16,683 bases of DNA from JBOGEB01 sp050743125 (GCA_050743125.1 JBOGEB010000082.1:1-16683); one strand, 5' to 3'; positions 8,219 to 15,182 are shown, numbered from the stretch's first letter. Notes: generated by a model from the sequence alone, not told the origin. Made by a program: numbers and translations.

Positions 8219-8913
8219 TGCGCATCGACGTCCTCACGCTGTTCCCGGGCTACTTCGAGGCCCCGCTGGAGGCGTCGCTGCTCGGCCGCGCCCGCGCGGA
8301 CGGGCTGCTCGACGTGCGTGTCCACGACCTGCGCGACTGGGCGGTCGACCGGCATCGCACCGTCGATGACGTGCCGTACGGCGGCGGTGCCGGCATGGTG
8401 CTCAAGGCCGAGCCGTTCTTCGCCGCGGTCGAGTCGCTCTACGGGTCGGTCGAGGCACGGCCGAGGACGATCGTCTTGACCCCCCGGGGCCGGCGGCTGT
8501 CCCAACCGCTCGTCCGCGAGCTCGCCGGCGAGCCGACGCTGCTCCTGCTCTGCGGCCGGTACGAGGGCATCGACGAGCGCGTCCACCTCGCCCTCGCGCA
8601 CGACGAGATCTCGATCGGCGACTACGTCCTTGCCGGCGGGGAAGCGGCCGCCTGCGTGCTCGTCGAGGCGGTCACGCGGCTGCTGCCCGGGGTGATGGGC
8701 AACGAGCGGAGCGCGGCCGACGAGTCCTTTGCCGACGGCCTGCTCGAGTATCCGCAGTACACGCGGCCTGCCGAGGTTCGTGGGCTGCGGGTGCCGGATG
8801 TGCTCCGCTCGGGCGACCACTCCAAGGTCGCCCAGTGGCGCCGGACGCAGGCGTTGGACCGAACTCGGGCGCTGCGCCCCGATCTCTACGAAGCCTGGCG
8901 GGAGGAGCAGTGA
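8218..8913 (+). CDS. trmD: tRNA (guanine-37-N1) methyltransferase TrmD
   Basis: A 231-residue SPOUT methyltransferase that uses S-adenosylmethionine to methylate G37 beside the anticodon, preventing +1 frameshifts. Seen: MRIDVLTLFPGYFE at the start, YGGGAGMVLKAEP (54-66), LLCGRYEGIDERV (110-122) and SIGDYVLAGGE (132-142), which form the trefoil-knot cofactor site, and the tRNA-binding block SFADGLLEYPQYTRP (170-184). Start: ATG 8218 overlaps the rimM stop by one base (TGATG) and has AGAGG seven bases upstream. In-frame GTGs at 8212 and 8215 sit too close to that site. It is complete and of family length. No gene overlaps its 3' end; a repeat-rich spacer follows. Confidence 0.97.
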   Translation: MRIDVLTLFPGYFEAPLEASLLGRARADGLLDVRVHDLRDWAVDRHRTVDDVPYGGGAGMVLKAEPFFAAVESLYGSVEARPRTIVLTPRGRRLSQPLVRELAGEPTLLLLCGRYEGIDERVHLALAHDEISIGDYVLAGGEAAACVLVEAVTRLLPGVMGNERSAADESFADGLLEYPQYTRPAEVRGLRVPDVLRSGDHSKVAQWRRTQALDRTRALRPDLYEAWREEQ

Positions 8914-8960
8914 GCCAACGAGGAAGTTCCCTGCGCCGAGGCTGCGATCTGCGCCCGCGT

Positions 8961-9022
8961 CGCGAGGCGCGAGGCGCGAGGCGTATTGGAGGTACTCGGG
9001 CGGCGAGGCAACGTAGCGAGGC
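8961..9022. repeat. GCGAGGC short repeat cluster
   Basis: Five copies of GCGAGGC lie in 62 bases: three in perfect 7-bp tandem (8962-8982) and two spaced copies at 9003-9009 and 9016-9022. They fill the spacer between trmD and the first signal peptidase and reach its possible upstream ATG at 9026. Their function is unknown; they may be a slippage-prone or dispersed intergenic repeat. Confidence 0.6.
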
Positions 9023-9070
9023 GGGATGCAGGCGCTGCCGAATGCACGGAGCTTCCGAGGCGGAGCACTG

Positions 9071-9853
9071 GTGAGGCCGTACGTGCCGGCACCGGGGACG
9101 GCGGTCAGACCGCCCGATCTGGCGCCTGCGCTGCGCCTGGCTGTCAGCGGGCGCACAGGCCCGCGGAGGGGCCCACGGCGGCGCCGGCGAGGCAGCCGGC
9201 CTAGTGAGCTGCCGCTGCTCATGGTGACCGCGATCCTCTTCACGTTTGCGATCAAGACGCTCCTCGTCCAAGCGTTCTACATTCCGTCGGAGTCGATGGT
9301 CCCGACCTTGCACGAGCAGGATCGGATCCTCGTCGAGAAGCTGAGCTACCAGTTCCGGGACCCCGAGCGCGGCGAGATCATCGTCTTCCATCGTCCCGGG
9401 CAGCGCGAGCCCGTTGAGCGCTGGTCGCTGGGTCGCTTCGCGCGCGGACTCCTTGCCGGCCTCGGCCTTGCGCAGCCGGCGGGCGAGGTCGACTTCATCA
9501 AGCGGATCATCGGGCTGCCCGGTGACACCGTCGAGGTGCGCGCCGGCACCGTGCTGATCAACGGCCACCCGCTGCGGGAGCCGTACGCGCAGCCGGAGAG
9601 CCGTGACTCGGCACGGGTCGTCGTCCCGCCGGGCCACTACTTCATGATGGGCGACAACCGGATGAACTCGCTCGACAGCCGCTTCGGGCTCGGCTTCGTG
9701 TCCCGCAAGGACATCATCGGCCACGCCTTCGTCGTCCTCTGGCCGCCGGGCTCGGCGACGTTCTCTTTGGATCAGCACTATCCGGGAGTGGACACGGTGA
9801 GGTTGGGGGTGAGGCAGCGCGTCAGCGCCGCGGCGGGAGGGGATCTGGATTGA
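9071..9853 (+). CDS. lepB: Type I signal peptidase (first copy)
   Basis: About 260 residues. An Arg-rich cytoplasmic N-terminus precedes one membrane helix (about 47-71), then the catalytic blocks: IPSESMVPTL with nucleophile S75, the VDFIKRIIGLPGD block with general-base K144, and GDNRMNSLDSR from 194. It removes signal peptides from secreted proteins at the outer face of the membrane. A family-variable insertion (about 115-140) precedes the lysine block. Start is uncertain: GTG 9071 has GGAG five bases upstream. An in-frame ATG at 9026 would add 15 residues of weaker codon bias from the repeat-rich spacer, with GAGG only four bases away. The protein is similar in core motifs to the second copy beyond rplS, but the tails and insertions differ, so the two are diverged paralogues. 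Confidence 0.93.
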   Translation: MRPYVPAPGTAVRPPDLAPALRLAVSGRTGPRRGPRRRRRGSRPSELPLLMVTAILFTFAIKTLLVQAFYIPSESMVPTLHEQDRILVEKLSYQFRDPERGEIIVFHRPGQREPVERWSLGRFARGLLAGLGLAQPAGEVDFIKRIIGLPGDTVEVRAGTVLINGHPLREPYAQPESRDSARVVVPPGHYFMMGDNRMNSLDSRFGLGFVSRKDIIGHAFVVLWPPGSATFSLDQHYPGVDTVRLGVRQRVSAAAGGDLD

Positions 9854-9879
9854 CCATGGCTTCCGCCGCTCGCTATTCT
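9850..9879 (+). promoter_or_regulatory. Candidate rplS promoter
   Basis: TTGACC at 9850-9855 (five of six to the -35 consensus) lies 18 bases before TATTCT at 9874-9879 (a TAnnnT -10). The -35 overlaps the stop codon of the first lepB. It would give rplS and the genes after it their own transcript, with a leader of roughly 90 bases. Confidence 0.55.
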
Positions 9880-9892
9880 GGCCGCTCGGCGG

Positions 9893-9919
9893 ACGACCTC
9901 ACGTCGTGAGTGCTGTCGT
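9893..9919 (+). promoter_or_regulatory. Alternative-hairpin element in the rplS leader
   Basis: ACGAC (9893-9897) can pair with GTCGT at 9903-9907 or with a second GTCGT at 9915-9919. CTCAC (9898-9902) can pair with GTGAG at 9906-9910. The first pairing and the CTCAC pairing exclude each other. L19 leaders that respond to ribosomal protein are known in other phyla; similarity to them here is not shown. Confidence 0.3.
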
Positions 9920-9978
9920 GCCACCGTCAAGGTCTATCGACTCGTCCGCTCTGCGCCGGCCGCGCCTTGGAGGCTCTC

Positions 9979-10338
9979 GTGAACCCGACCGATCTCGTCG
10001 ACATCGCCGGCCTGCGCGATGACATCCCCGGGTTCCGTGCTGGGGACACGGTCCGGGTGCACGTGAAGGTCACCGAAGGCAACCGGTCCCGTGTCCAAGT
10101 GTTCGAAGGTGTGGTGATCGCCCGTCGCGGCAGCGGGATCCGCGAAACCTTCACCGTCCGCAAAATCAGCTTCAACGCGGTCGGCGTCGAGCGGACATTC
10201 CCAGTCCACGCCCCGGTCATCGACCACATCGAGGTCATCCGGCGCGGGAAGGTCCGGCGCGCCAAGCTCTACTATCTCCGCGACCGGGTCGGCAAGAAGG
10301 CGAAGATCAAGGAGCTGCGTGAGCCAGCAGGGGCCTGA
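9979..10338 (+). CDS. rplS: 50S ribosomal protein L19
   Basis: A 119-residue protein with the L19 fold signatures: PGFRAGDTVRVHVKVTEGNR (residues 17-36), RVQVFEGVVIARRGSG, ETFTVRKISFNAVGVERTFP and the C-terminal RRAKLYYLRDRVGKKAKIKE. L19 lies at the 30S-50S interface. I chose GTG 9979 because GGAGG lies five bases before it and MNPTDLVD is a normal L19 start. A frame-compatible GTG at 9910 would add 23 residues without family similarity and would sit inside the leader hairpins. The last 20 bases overlap the next gene, whose own Shine-Dalgarno (AAGGAG) is inside rplS, so the pair is coupled. Confidence 0.97.
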   Translation: MNPTDLVDIAGLRDDIPGFRAGDTVRVHVKVTEGNRSRVQVFEGVVIARRGSGIRETFTVRKISFNAVGVERTFPVHAPVIDHIEVIRRGKVRRAKLYYLRDRVGKKAKIKELREPAGA

Positions 10339-11077
10339 GCAGCTGGCGGAGGCCGCCGCTGACAAGCCGTCGCTGGAGGGGACGTCCGTGCCCGGGCCGC
10401 CCAAGCGCAGCTTCTTCGCCGAGCTGCCTGTGCTCGCGCTGATCGCGTTCGGCTTGGCGCTGCTGCTCAAGACGTTTCTCGTCCAGGCGTTCTTCATCCC
10501 CTCGAAGTCGATGGTGCCGACCCTGCTTGTCGGCGACCGGGTGCTCGTGAACAAGGTCGTGTACGAGCTGCGGGACCCGAAGCGCGGCGAGATCGTCGTC
10601 TTTCATCTCCGGGGCGGGGTCGAGAGCCCGCCCCGGGACGAAGGTCTGCTGAAACAGCTGCTCCACTCGCTCAGCTCGGGGTTCGGGCTCGCCCCGCCCG
10701 GCGAGAGGGACTTCATCAAGCGCGTCATCGGCCTGCCGGGTGACGAGGTCGAGCTGCGCGACGGGGTCGTCTACGTGAACGGCAAGGCGCTGCCGGAGGC
10801 GTCGACCAGCAAGGGCGGCTACCTGGAGGAGCGGGATCGTGACGACTTCGGCCCTGCCAAGGTCCTCCCCGGCCACTACTTCATGATGGGCGACAACCGT
10901 CTCGACTCGGACGACAGCCGGGGATCCCTCGGCCAGATCCCCCGAGAAGACGTCATCGGCCGGGCATTCGTGATCATTTGGCCCTTCTCGAGCGCTCGGA
11001 CGCTGCCACGCCCGGGCTACACGGCGACCCTGGGGCGCTGGACGGCATTGCGGTCGCCGCCGTCCTACCATCTGTAG
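10319..11077 (+). CDS. lepB: Type I signal peptidase (second copy)
   Basis: A 252-residue signal peptidase I. A cytoplasmic tail of about 34 residues is followed by one membrane helix (about 35-58). Catalytic blocks: IPSKSMVPTL with S64, the RDFIKRVIGLPGDEVEL block with K134, and GDNRLDSDDSR from 191. The C-terminal RAFVIIWPF is the usual last strand. GTG 10319 is preceded by AAGGAG four bases upstream and lies 20 bases inside rplS. It cleaves exported preproteins at the membrane's outer face. It shares the catalytic core with the copy before rplS, but the SPPRDEGLLKQLLHSL insertion and tails differ. Clusters of several signal peptidases near rplS are known in Streptomyces, so this arrangement fits the phylum. 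Confidence 0.95.
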   Translation: MSQQGPEQLAEAAADKPSLEGTSVPGPPKRSFFAELPVLALIAFGLALLLKTFLVQAFFIPSKSMVPTLLVGDRVLVNKVVYELRDPKRGEIVVFHLRGGVESPPRDEGLLKQLLHSLSSGFGLAPPGERDFIKRVIGLPGDEVELRDGVVYVNGKALPEASTSKGGYLEERDRDDFGPAKVLPGHYFMMGDNRLDSDDSRGSLGQIPREDVIGRAFVIIWPFSSARTLPRPGYTATLGRWTALRSPPSYHL

Positions 11078-11078
11078 C

Positions 11079-11399
11079 GTGAGCGCGGAAGATCTCGAGC
11101 GGTACGAGATCGAGATGGAGCTCCAGCTCTATCGCGAGTACCGCGACGTCGTGCGGATGTTCACGTACATCGTGGAGACCGAGCGACGCTTCTACCTCGC
11201 CAACGAGGTTGCGGTGACCCCACGGCACGGCGATGGCGAGGTGTACTTCGAGATCGAGCTCCGCGACGCCTGGGTCTGGGACATGTACCGGCCCGCGCGC
11301 TTCATCACCCACGTGCGCGTGCTCACATTTCGAGACGTGAACGTCGAGGAGCTCGCCAAAGTCGATGCCGACGAGACTCCACCCTTCCTCGCGGGGTAG
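11079..11399 (+). CDS. DUF2469 family protein
   Basis: A 106-residue acidic protein, MSAEDLERYEIEMELQLYRE onward, with FTYIVETERRFYLANEV (about residues 28-44) and VYFEIELRDAWVWDMYRPAR. This is the near-invariant actinobacterial DUF2469 family (Rv2901c type), which has no settled function. The GTG start is one base after the second lepB stop and has no Shine-Dalgarno, so translation is probably coupled. In most relatives rnhB (ribonuclease HII) sits between lepB and this gene; here it does not. A 38-residue membrane protein follows four bases later. Confidence 0.95.
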   Translation: MSAEDLERYEIEMELQLYREYRDVVRMFTYIVETERRFYLANEVAVTPRHGDGEVYFEIELRDAWVWDMYRPARFITHVRVLTFRDVNVEELAKVDADETPPFLAG

Positions 11400-11403
11400 T
11401 GCC

Positions 11404-11520
11404 GTGGGCTTCAACGCGACCCGCCGTTACCGCGACTCGAAGATCCGCGACATCGTGCTGCTCGTCGTGGCCGTGGCGGTGATCGGCCTCCTCGTGGCCT
11501 GGGCCGCCGGCCTCTGGTAG
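11404..11520 (+). CDS. 38-residue single-helix membrane protein
   Basis: A short gene starting at GTG 11404, four bases after the DUF2469 stop, ending at TAG 11518-11520. The product has a basic, polar N-terminus (MGFNATRRYRDSKIRD) and one hydrophobic helix from about I17 to L37 (IVLLVVAVAVIGLLVAWAAG), ending Leu-Trp. Positive charges before the helix predict the N-terminus inside. Codons are GC-ending like its neighbours, and the frame is tightly placed after DUF2469, which argues that it is real. No family is recognised. The stop codon touches a DnaA-box sequence at 11521. Confidence 0.65.
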   Translation: MGFNATRRYRDSKIRDIVLLVVAVAVIGLLVAWAAGLW

Positions 11521-11529
11521 TTATCCACA
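11521..11529 (+). promoter_or_regulatory. DnaA-box sequence upstream of yraN
   Basis: TTATCCACA is the exact high-affinity DnaA box. It lies directly after the 38-residue gene's stop and 52 bases before yraN. AT-rich nonamers are rare at this base composition. It is single; no cluster suggests an origin, and the nearest relative I see is ACATCCACA at 15172-15180 (seven of nine). Confidence 0.4.
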
Positions 11530-11568
11530 GGTAGCTGACAATCTGGCCCATTCGTTACGGGATGCCGC

Positions 11569-11574
11569 TACCGT
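11569..11574 (+). promoter_or_regulatory. Candidate -10 box of a leaderless yraN transcript
   Basis: TACCGT fits TAnnnT and ends six bases before the yraN ATG, the spacing seen for leaderless actinobacterial genes. No Shine-Dalgarno precedes the ATG. No convincing -35 lies at 17-18 bases, so the call rests on the -10 and the absent ribosome site. Confidence 0.4.
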
Positions 11575-11580
11575 GCTCAT

Positions 11581-11949
11581 ATGGCACGCAACATGGCGCT
11601 CGGCCGCATCGGCGAGCAGATGGCGGTACTGCACCTGGAGGCATGTGGGCTGGTGGTGCTCACCCGCAACTGGCGGTACGCAGGCGCTGTGCGCGGGGAG
11701 ATCGACGTCGTGGCCCGCGACGGTGACGCGATCGTCTTCTGCGAGGTCAAGGCCCGGCGCGGCCGGCAGACGGGAGGGCCGCTCGCGGCGGTGACGACGC
11801 GCAAGCAGTCACAGCTCCGGTGGCTGGCAGCGGCCTGGCTGGCCGCTCACCGCGCGGAGCGCGCGGCCGACGTCCGCTTCGACGTCGTCGGCGTGTGCTG
11901 GCCGGGCGACGGGCGCGCGGAAATCGTCCACCTGAGGGGAGTCTGCTGA
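11581..11949 (+). CDS. yraN: YraN/UPF0102 family nuclease-like protein
   Basis: A 122-residue protein with the endonuclease-like core of the UPF0102 family: LGRIGEQMAVLHLEACG (residues 7-23), then RGEIDVVARDGDAIVFCEVK (38-57), where E40, D42, E55 and K57 form the PD-(D/E)xK-type active site. RFDVVGV lies near the end. The reaction is not settled; relatives are grouped with Holliday-junction resolvases. ATG 11581 has no Shine-Dalgarno but sits six bases after a TAnnnT box. The stop overlaps the comM ATG by one base, so yraN-comM-dprA form a likely operon for DNA uptake or recombination. Confidence 0.93.
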   Translation: MARNMALGRIGEQMAVLHLEACGLVVLTRNWRYAGAVRGEIDVVARDGDAIVFCEVKARRGRQTGGPLAAVTTRKQSQLRWLAAAWLAAHRAERAADVRFDVVGVCWPGDGRAEIVHLRGVC

Positions 11950-13478
11950 TGGTCGGTCGAGCGTCCACAGTCGCGGTCGTCGGGCTGGACCCGGTCCCGG
12001 TCGTCGTCGAGGCGCATGTCGGGCCAGGGCTGCCCGGCTTCCACGTGATCGGGTCGTCGGGGTCGGCGGCGAGCCAGGCCGCTGACCGGGTGCGGACGGC
12101 GCTCGCCGCGGTCGGCGTCACGCTCCCGTCGCGTAAAGCGCTCGTCTCGCTCGCGCCGGCTGACGTCCCGAAGGGAGGCGCGCGGTTCGACCTTGCGATG
12201 GCCGCGGCGGTCCTTGCCGAGCTCGACATCGTCGGTGAGGCGCTCCACCGGTGCGTCCTGCTCGGCGAGCTCGCGTTGGACGGCGCGGTGCGCCCGGTGA
12301 CCGGGGTGCTCCCCGCGGCGGCCAGCCTCGCGGGGTCCGACCGGACGCTGTTCGTCGCCGACGGCAACGCGGCCGAGGCCGCGCTCGTCAATGGTCTGCG
12401 GGTCGTGCCGGTGGCCAGCCTCGCCGAGGTCGTCTGGGTGCTGTGCGGCGATCAGGCCCCGCGGCCTGTGCCTTCCCCGGAGCCGCCTCCGGCCAACGGG
12501 ACGGCTCCGCCGGACCTCGCGGATGTCCGCGGGCAGCCCGAGGCCCGCCGTGCGCTCGAGATCGCGGCGGCTGGAGGCCACCATCTCCTGCTGCTCGGCC
12601 CGCCCGGCTGCGGCAAGTCGATGCTCGCGCACCGGCTGCCGGGGATTCTCCCGCCGCTGGAGCGGGCGCAGGCGCTCGAGCTCGCGGCGGTCCGGTCCGT
12701 AGCGGGCCTGCTCTCCTCCAGCGGCCTCGACCACCGCCCGCCGCTGCGAGCCCCGCATCACTCGACGAGCACCGCCGCCCTGCTCGGCGGCGGCAGCGGC
12801 ATGGCCCGCCCCGGCGAGCTCTCCCTTGCTCATCGTGGCTGTCTGTTCCTCGACGAGCTGTTCGAGTGGCCTCGCCATCTGTTGGAGGCGCTGCGTGAGC
12901 CTTTGGAGGAGGGGGTGGTGCGGATCGCTCGGTCCCGTGCCACGGTCACGTATCCGGCGCTGGTTCAGGTCGTGGCAGCGGCGAATCCGTGTCCGTGTGG
13001 CGGCGGGGAGGCGTGTGCCTGCTCGGATGAGGCGATCTGGGGTTACCGGTCGCGGTTGTCGGGGCCGCTCGCGGACCGGTTGGACCTTGCGCCTACGGTG
13101 GCTCCGTTGTCGGCGGCGGCGTTGCTCGCTGGTGGGGACGCGGAGCCGAGCGCGGTGGTCGCTGGCCGTGTGGCGGCGGCGCGGGCGATGGCTGCCGACC
13201 GTTGGGGGACGACGAACCGGGAGGCCTGTCCGGCGGTGTTGCGTCGGGTGACGCGTCCAGGGGCGTTGCGGGTGTTGGCCGGGGCGGTGGAGGCGGGTCA
13301 GTTGACGGGGCGCGGGTTCGACCGCGCGTTGCGGGTGGCGCGTAGCTGCGCTGATCTGGAGGGCAGCGAGCTGGTCGAGGCGCGTCATGCGTTGGAGGCT
13401 TTGGGCCATCGCCTGCAGCTGCGCGCGTGCGCGCAGGGCGTGGCCAGGGTCGTGAGGGCGGCGGGGGCGGCGTCGTGA
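11949..13478 (+). CDS. comM: YifB/ComM family Mg-chelatase-like AAA+ ATPase
   Basis: A 509-residue protein. An N-terminal ribosomal-S5-like domain includes GLPGFHVIGSS and GGARFDLAMAAAVL. The AAA+ core has the Walker A GPPGCGKS (217-224), a Walker B with FLDELFEW around D302-E303, and the Mg-chelatase-type APHHSTSTAAL. A cysteine cluster in ANPCPCGGGEACACS (C348, C350, C356, C358) could bind zinc. The C-terminal helical region, about 420-505, completes the fold. ComM is a hexameric helicase that promotes branch migration during natural transformation. The ATG at 11949 overlaps the yraN stop (TGATG), with GAGGGGAG about eight bases upstream. It lies next to dprA, a usual partner. It is complete and of normal length. 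Confidence 0.95.
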   Translation: MVGRASTVAVVGLDPVPVVVEAHVGPGLPGFHVIGSSGSAASQAADRVRTALAAVGVTLPSRKALVSLAPADVPKGGARFDLAMAAAVLAELDIVGEALHRCVLLGELALDGAVRPVTGVLPAAASLAGSDRTLFVADGNAAEAALVNGLRVVPVASLAEVVWVLCGDQAPRPVPSPEPPPANGTAPPDLADVRGQPEARRALEIAAAGGHHLLLLGPPGCGKSMLAHRLPGILPPLERAQALELAAVRSVAGLLSSSGLDHRPPLRAPHHSTSTAALLGGGSGMARPGELSLAHRGCLFLDELFEWPRHLLEALREPLEEGVVRIARSRATVTYPALVQVVAAANPCPCGGGEACACSDEAIWGYRSRLSGPLADRLDLAPTVAPLSAAALLAGGDAEPSAVVAGRVAAARAMAADRWGTTNREACPAVLRRVTRPGALRVLAGAVEAGQLTGRGFDRALRVARSCADLEGSELVEARHALEALGHRLQLRACAQGVARVVRAAGAAS

Positions 13479-13502
13479 GTTCCGGGCGAGAAGGCGTCTG
13501 AC

Positions 13503-14642
13503 GTGAGCGCACCGGGTTGGGCGGCACAGCTGGGGGGCGACGCGGAGCTTGCGGCGCGGGTGGTGCGGCTGGCGGCGACGGCGGGTGTGAGCCCTGAGCG
13601 TGTCCGCGCGGTGGTCGCGGCGTTGTTGGAGGCCGCGCTCGACGTGGACGTTGTCGCGGTCGTGGAGGCGTTGGAGGCTGACGCGTGTCGGCGCGGGGGG
13701 TTCGCGAGTCCGGCGGTGACGGAGCGGGCGGGGAGGGCGTTGGCGGCGGCTGGCACGGTGTTGCTGCTGGTCGGCCGTCCGGGTTATCCGCGTCGTTTGG
13801 CGGATGCGTGGCCGGAGCTGGGGGCGCCGCCATGGGTGTTCGTTCGCTCGACCGGTCGGTGTGGCCTGCCCGACGGGCCGGCGGTCGCGGTGGTGGGGAC
13901 TCGGCAGCCGACGCTGGACGGGCAGCGGACGGCCGCGGATCTCGCTCGGCTGCTCGCCCGGCGCGGCGTGGTCGTGGTCTCGGGGTTGGCGCGGGGCATC
14001 GACCAGACCGCGCACCGGGCCGCATTGGACGCCGGCGGGTTGACGGTGGCGGTGCTCGGGACCGGCTTCGGGGTGGATTACCCGTTCCGGGACGGGCCGC
14101 TGCGGGAACGGATCGCCGGTTGTGGTGGGCTGGTGACCGAGCTGCTGCCCGGCGTGGGCCCGCGCCCGCACCATTTCCCGTGGCGTAACCGGATCGTGAG
14201 CGGTCTGGCGGACGCGACGGTCGTGGTCGAGGGCCGGGCGCGCAGCGGCGCGTTGCAGACCGCCAGGTTGGCGGCGGCGCAGGGCCGGGACGTGTTGGCG
14301 GTCCCGGGGTCGTTGAACCAGCCGACCGCGCGTGGCCCGCTTGATCTGATCCGTGACGGCGCGCAGCCGTTGTGCCGGCTGGAGGACATTTTGGAGGTCG
14401 CCGGGCTCGTCTTGGACCGTGCTCCGGACGCCGGGCCTGAGTCCGACGGGGTGTCCCCGCACGGGTTGAGCGGTCCGGCCGCCGCCATCCTCGGGTTGCT
14501 CGGCCCGACCCCGTCTCCGCCGGGCGAGCTGGCCATGGCGGTTGGGCGCCCGATCGGTGAGGTGCTCGCGGCCACCGCTGAGCTGACCACCTGCGGTCTG
14601 GCCGTCTCCACCCCCCGCGGCCTGGTCGCCCGGTCAGGCTGA
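13503..14642 (+). CDS. dprA: DNA-processing protein DprA
   Basis: A 379-residue protein. A helical N-terminal part (residues 1-95) precedes the Rossmann-like DNA-processing domain: VVGTRQPTLDG from 130, SGLARGIDQTAHRAALDAGG (160-179), then AVLGTGFGVDYP, FPWRNRIVSGLADATVVVE (225-243), RSGALQTARLAAAQGRDVLA and NQPTARGPLDLIRDGA. A C-terminal winged-helix domain covers about 318-379. DprA binds incoming single-stranded DNA and loads RecA. GTG 13503 follows AGAAGG by eight bases, 24 bases after comM. All core motifs are intact. It is last in the yraN-comM-dprA run; xerC, which often comes nearby in mycobacteria, is not present. Confidence 0.95.
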   Translation: MSAPGWAAQLGGDAELAARVVRLAATAGVSPERVRAVVAALLEAALDVDVVAVVEALEADACRRGGFASPAVTERAGRALAAAGTVLLLVGRPGYPRRLADAWPELGAPPWVFVRSTGRCGLPDGPAVAVVGTRQPTLDGQRTAADLARLLARRGVVVVSGLARGIDQTAHRAALDAGGLTVAVLGTGFGVDYPFRDGPLRERIAGCGGLVTELLPGVGPRPHHFPWRNRIVSGLADATVVVEGRARSGALQTARLAAAQGRDVLAVPGSLNQPTARGPLDLIRDGAQPLCRLEDILEVAGLVLDRAPDAGPESDGVSPHGLSGPAAAILGLLGPTPSPPGELAMAVGRPIGEVLAATAELTTCGLAVSTPRGLVARSG

Positions 14643-15001
14643 GCTCCTTCGCGCTCGCCTGCAGAAGCGCAGGGATTGCGGTCGCCTCCGCGCTGGCGCG
14701 TGCCGGTCCGCAGAGACCGCCCGCAGCGCACCAATCCGCCGGCCAGCAGCGCCACGCGCGCCCGGGGCCGACGAACACCGCTTGGACCACTAGCCGCAGA
14801 GCTGGCCGAGGCGGCCCGTCCGCTGGGCGAGATCGACCCGCCCCGCCGGACCAGGCGGCGTGATGGCCGCTTCGCGCTCCAACGAGGACTGGGCGGAGCT
14901 GACCCGTGCTGAGCGGCTTAAGTAAGGTCAATCGCAACACAGTCCCTCAGATGAACACCTACGCTCATCTGGCGGCCCTCACATTCGGCCTATGCCAGAG
15001 G
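14643..15001. other. Gene-free region after dprA
   Basis: About 360 bases with no convincing gene. There are small inverted pairs: CCTGC/GCAGG at 14658-14673 and CAGATGA/TCATCTG at 14948-14971, neither followed by a T-run. A reading frame over the second pair encodes MNTYAHL, which looks like the tyrosine-nucleophile motif of phage integrases, but nothing else in the frame supports it. Codon bias is irregular in all frames. Confidence 0.5.
14948..14971. repeat. 7-bp inverted repeat with 10-base loop
   Basis: CAGATGA and TCATCTG pair perfectly around ACACCTACGC. It lies upstream of the left arm of the HNH element's inverted repeat. It could be an attachment-site relic or a regulatory hairpin; no further evidence. 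Confidence 0.35.
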
Positions 15002-15037
15002 GGCCTTTCGGGGCTCTTGGCATGGACCTGTGGGTGG
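14992..15037. repeat. Left inverted-repeat arm of the HNH element, with its own hairpin
   Basis: GGGGCTCTTGGCATG (15010-15024) is perfectly inverted at 16511-16525. GTGGGTGG (15030-15037) pairs with CCACCCAC at 16497-16504, and outer GGCC (15002-15005) with GGCC at 16530-16533. The arm also folds on itself: ATGCCAGAG (14992-15000) against CTCTTGGCAT (15014-15023) with one bulged T. Confidence 0.6.
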
Positions 15038-15182
15038 GTTGCGCGGTCGTCGCGTCTGCTGCCCTCAGGCTCCGGATGCTCGACGATCAGCAGAGATGCT
15101 GGCGTGCGGGCGTGCGTCACCGCGCTGACACCAGCCCGCCCAGGCAGCCACTCCGCTCACAGCCCACACCCACATCCACAAC

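Noticed and set aside
11521..11580. Replication origin at the DnaA box
   Set aside because: A single box with no cluster, no AT-rich unwinding region and no dnaA or dnaN nearby.
11847..14462. 871-codon open frame on the minus strand opposite yraN, comM and dprA
   Set aside because: Its Arg/Pro/His-rich product has no recognisable domain, and it mirrors the GC-rich third positions of three well-identified plus-strand genes.
14676..14912. 78-codon frame after dprA
   Set aside because: No ribosome site, no recognisable family and irregular codon bias.
13093..14940. 615-codon minus-strand frame opposite comM and dprA
   Set aside because: Low-complexity Pro/Arg/Ala product antisense to confident genes; an effect of base composition.
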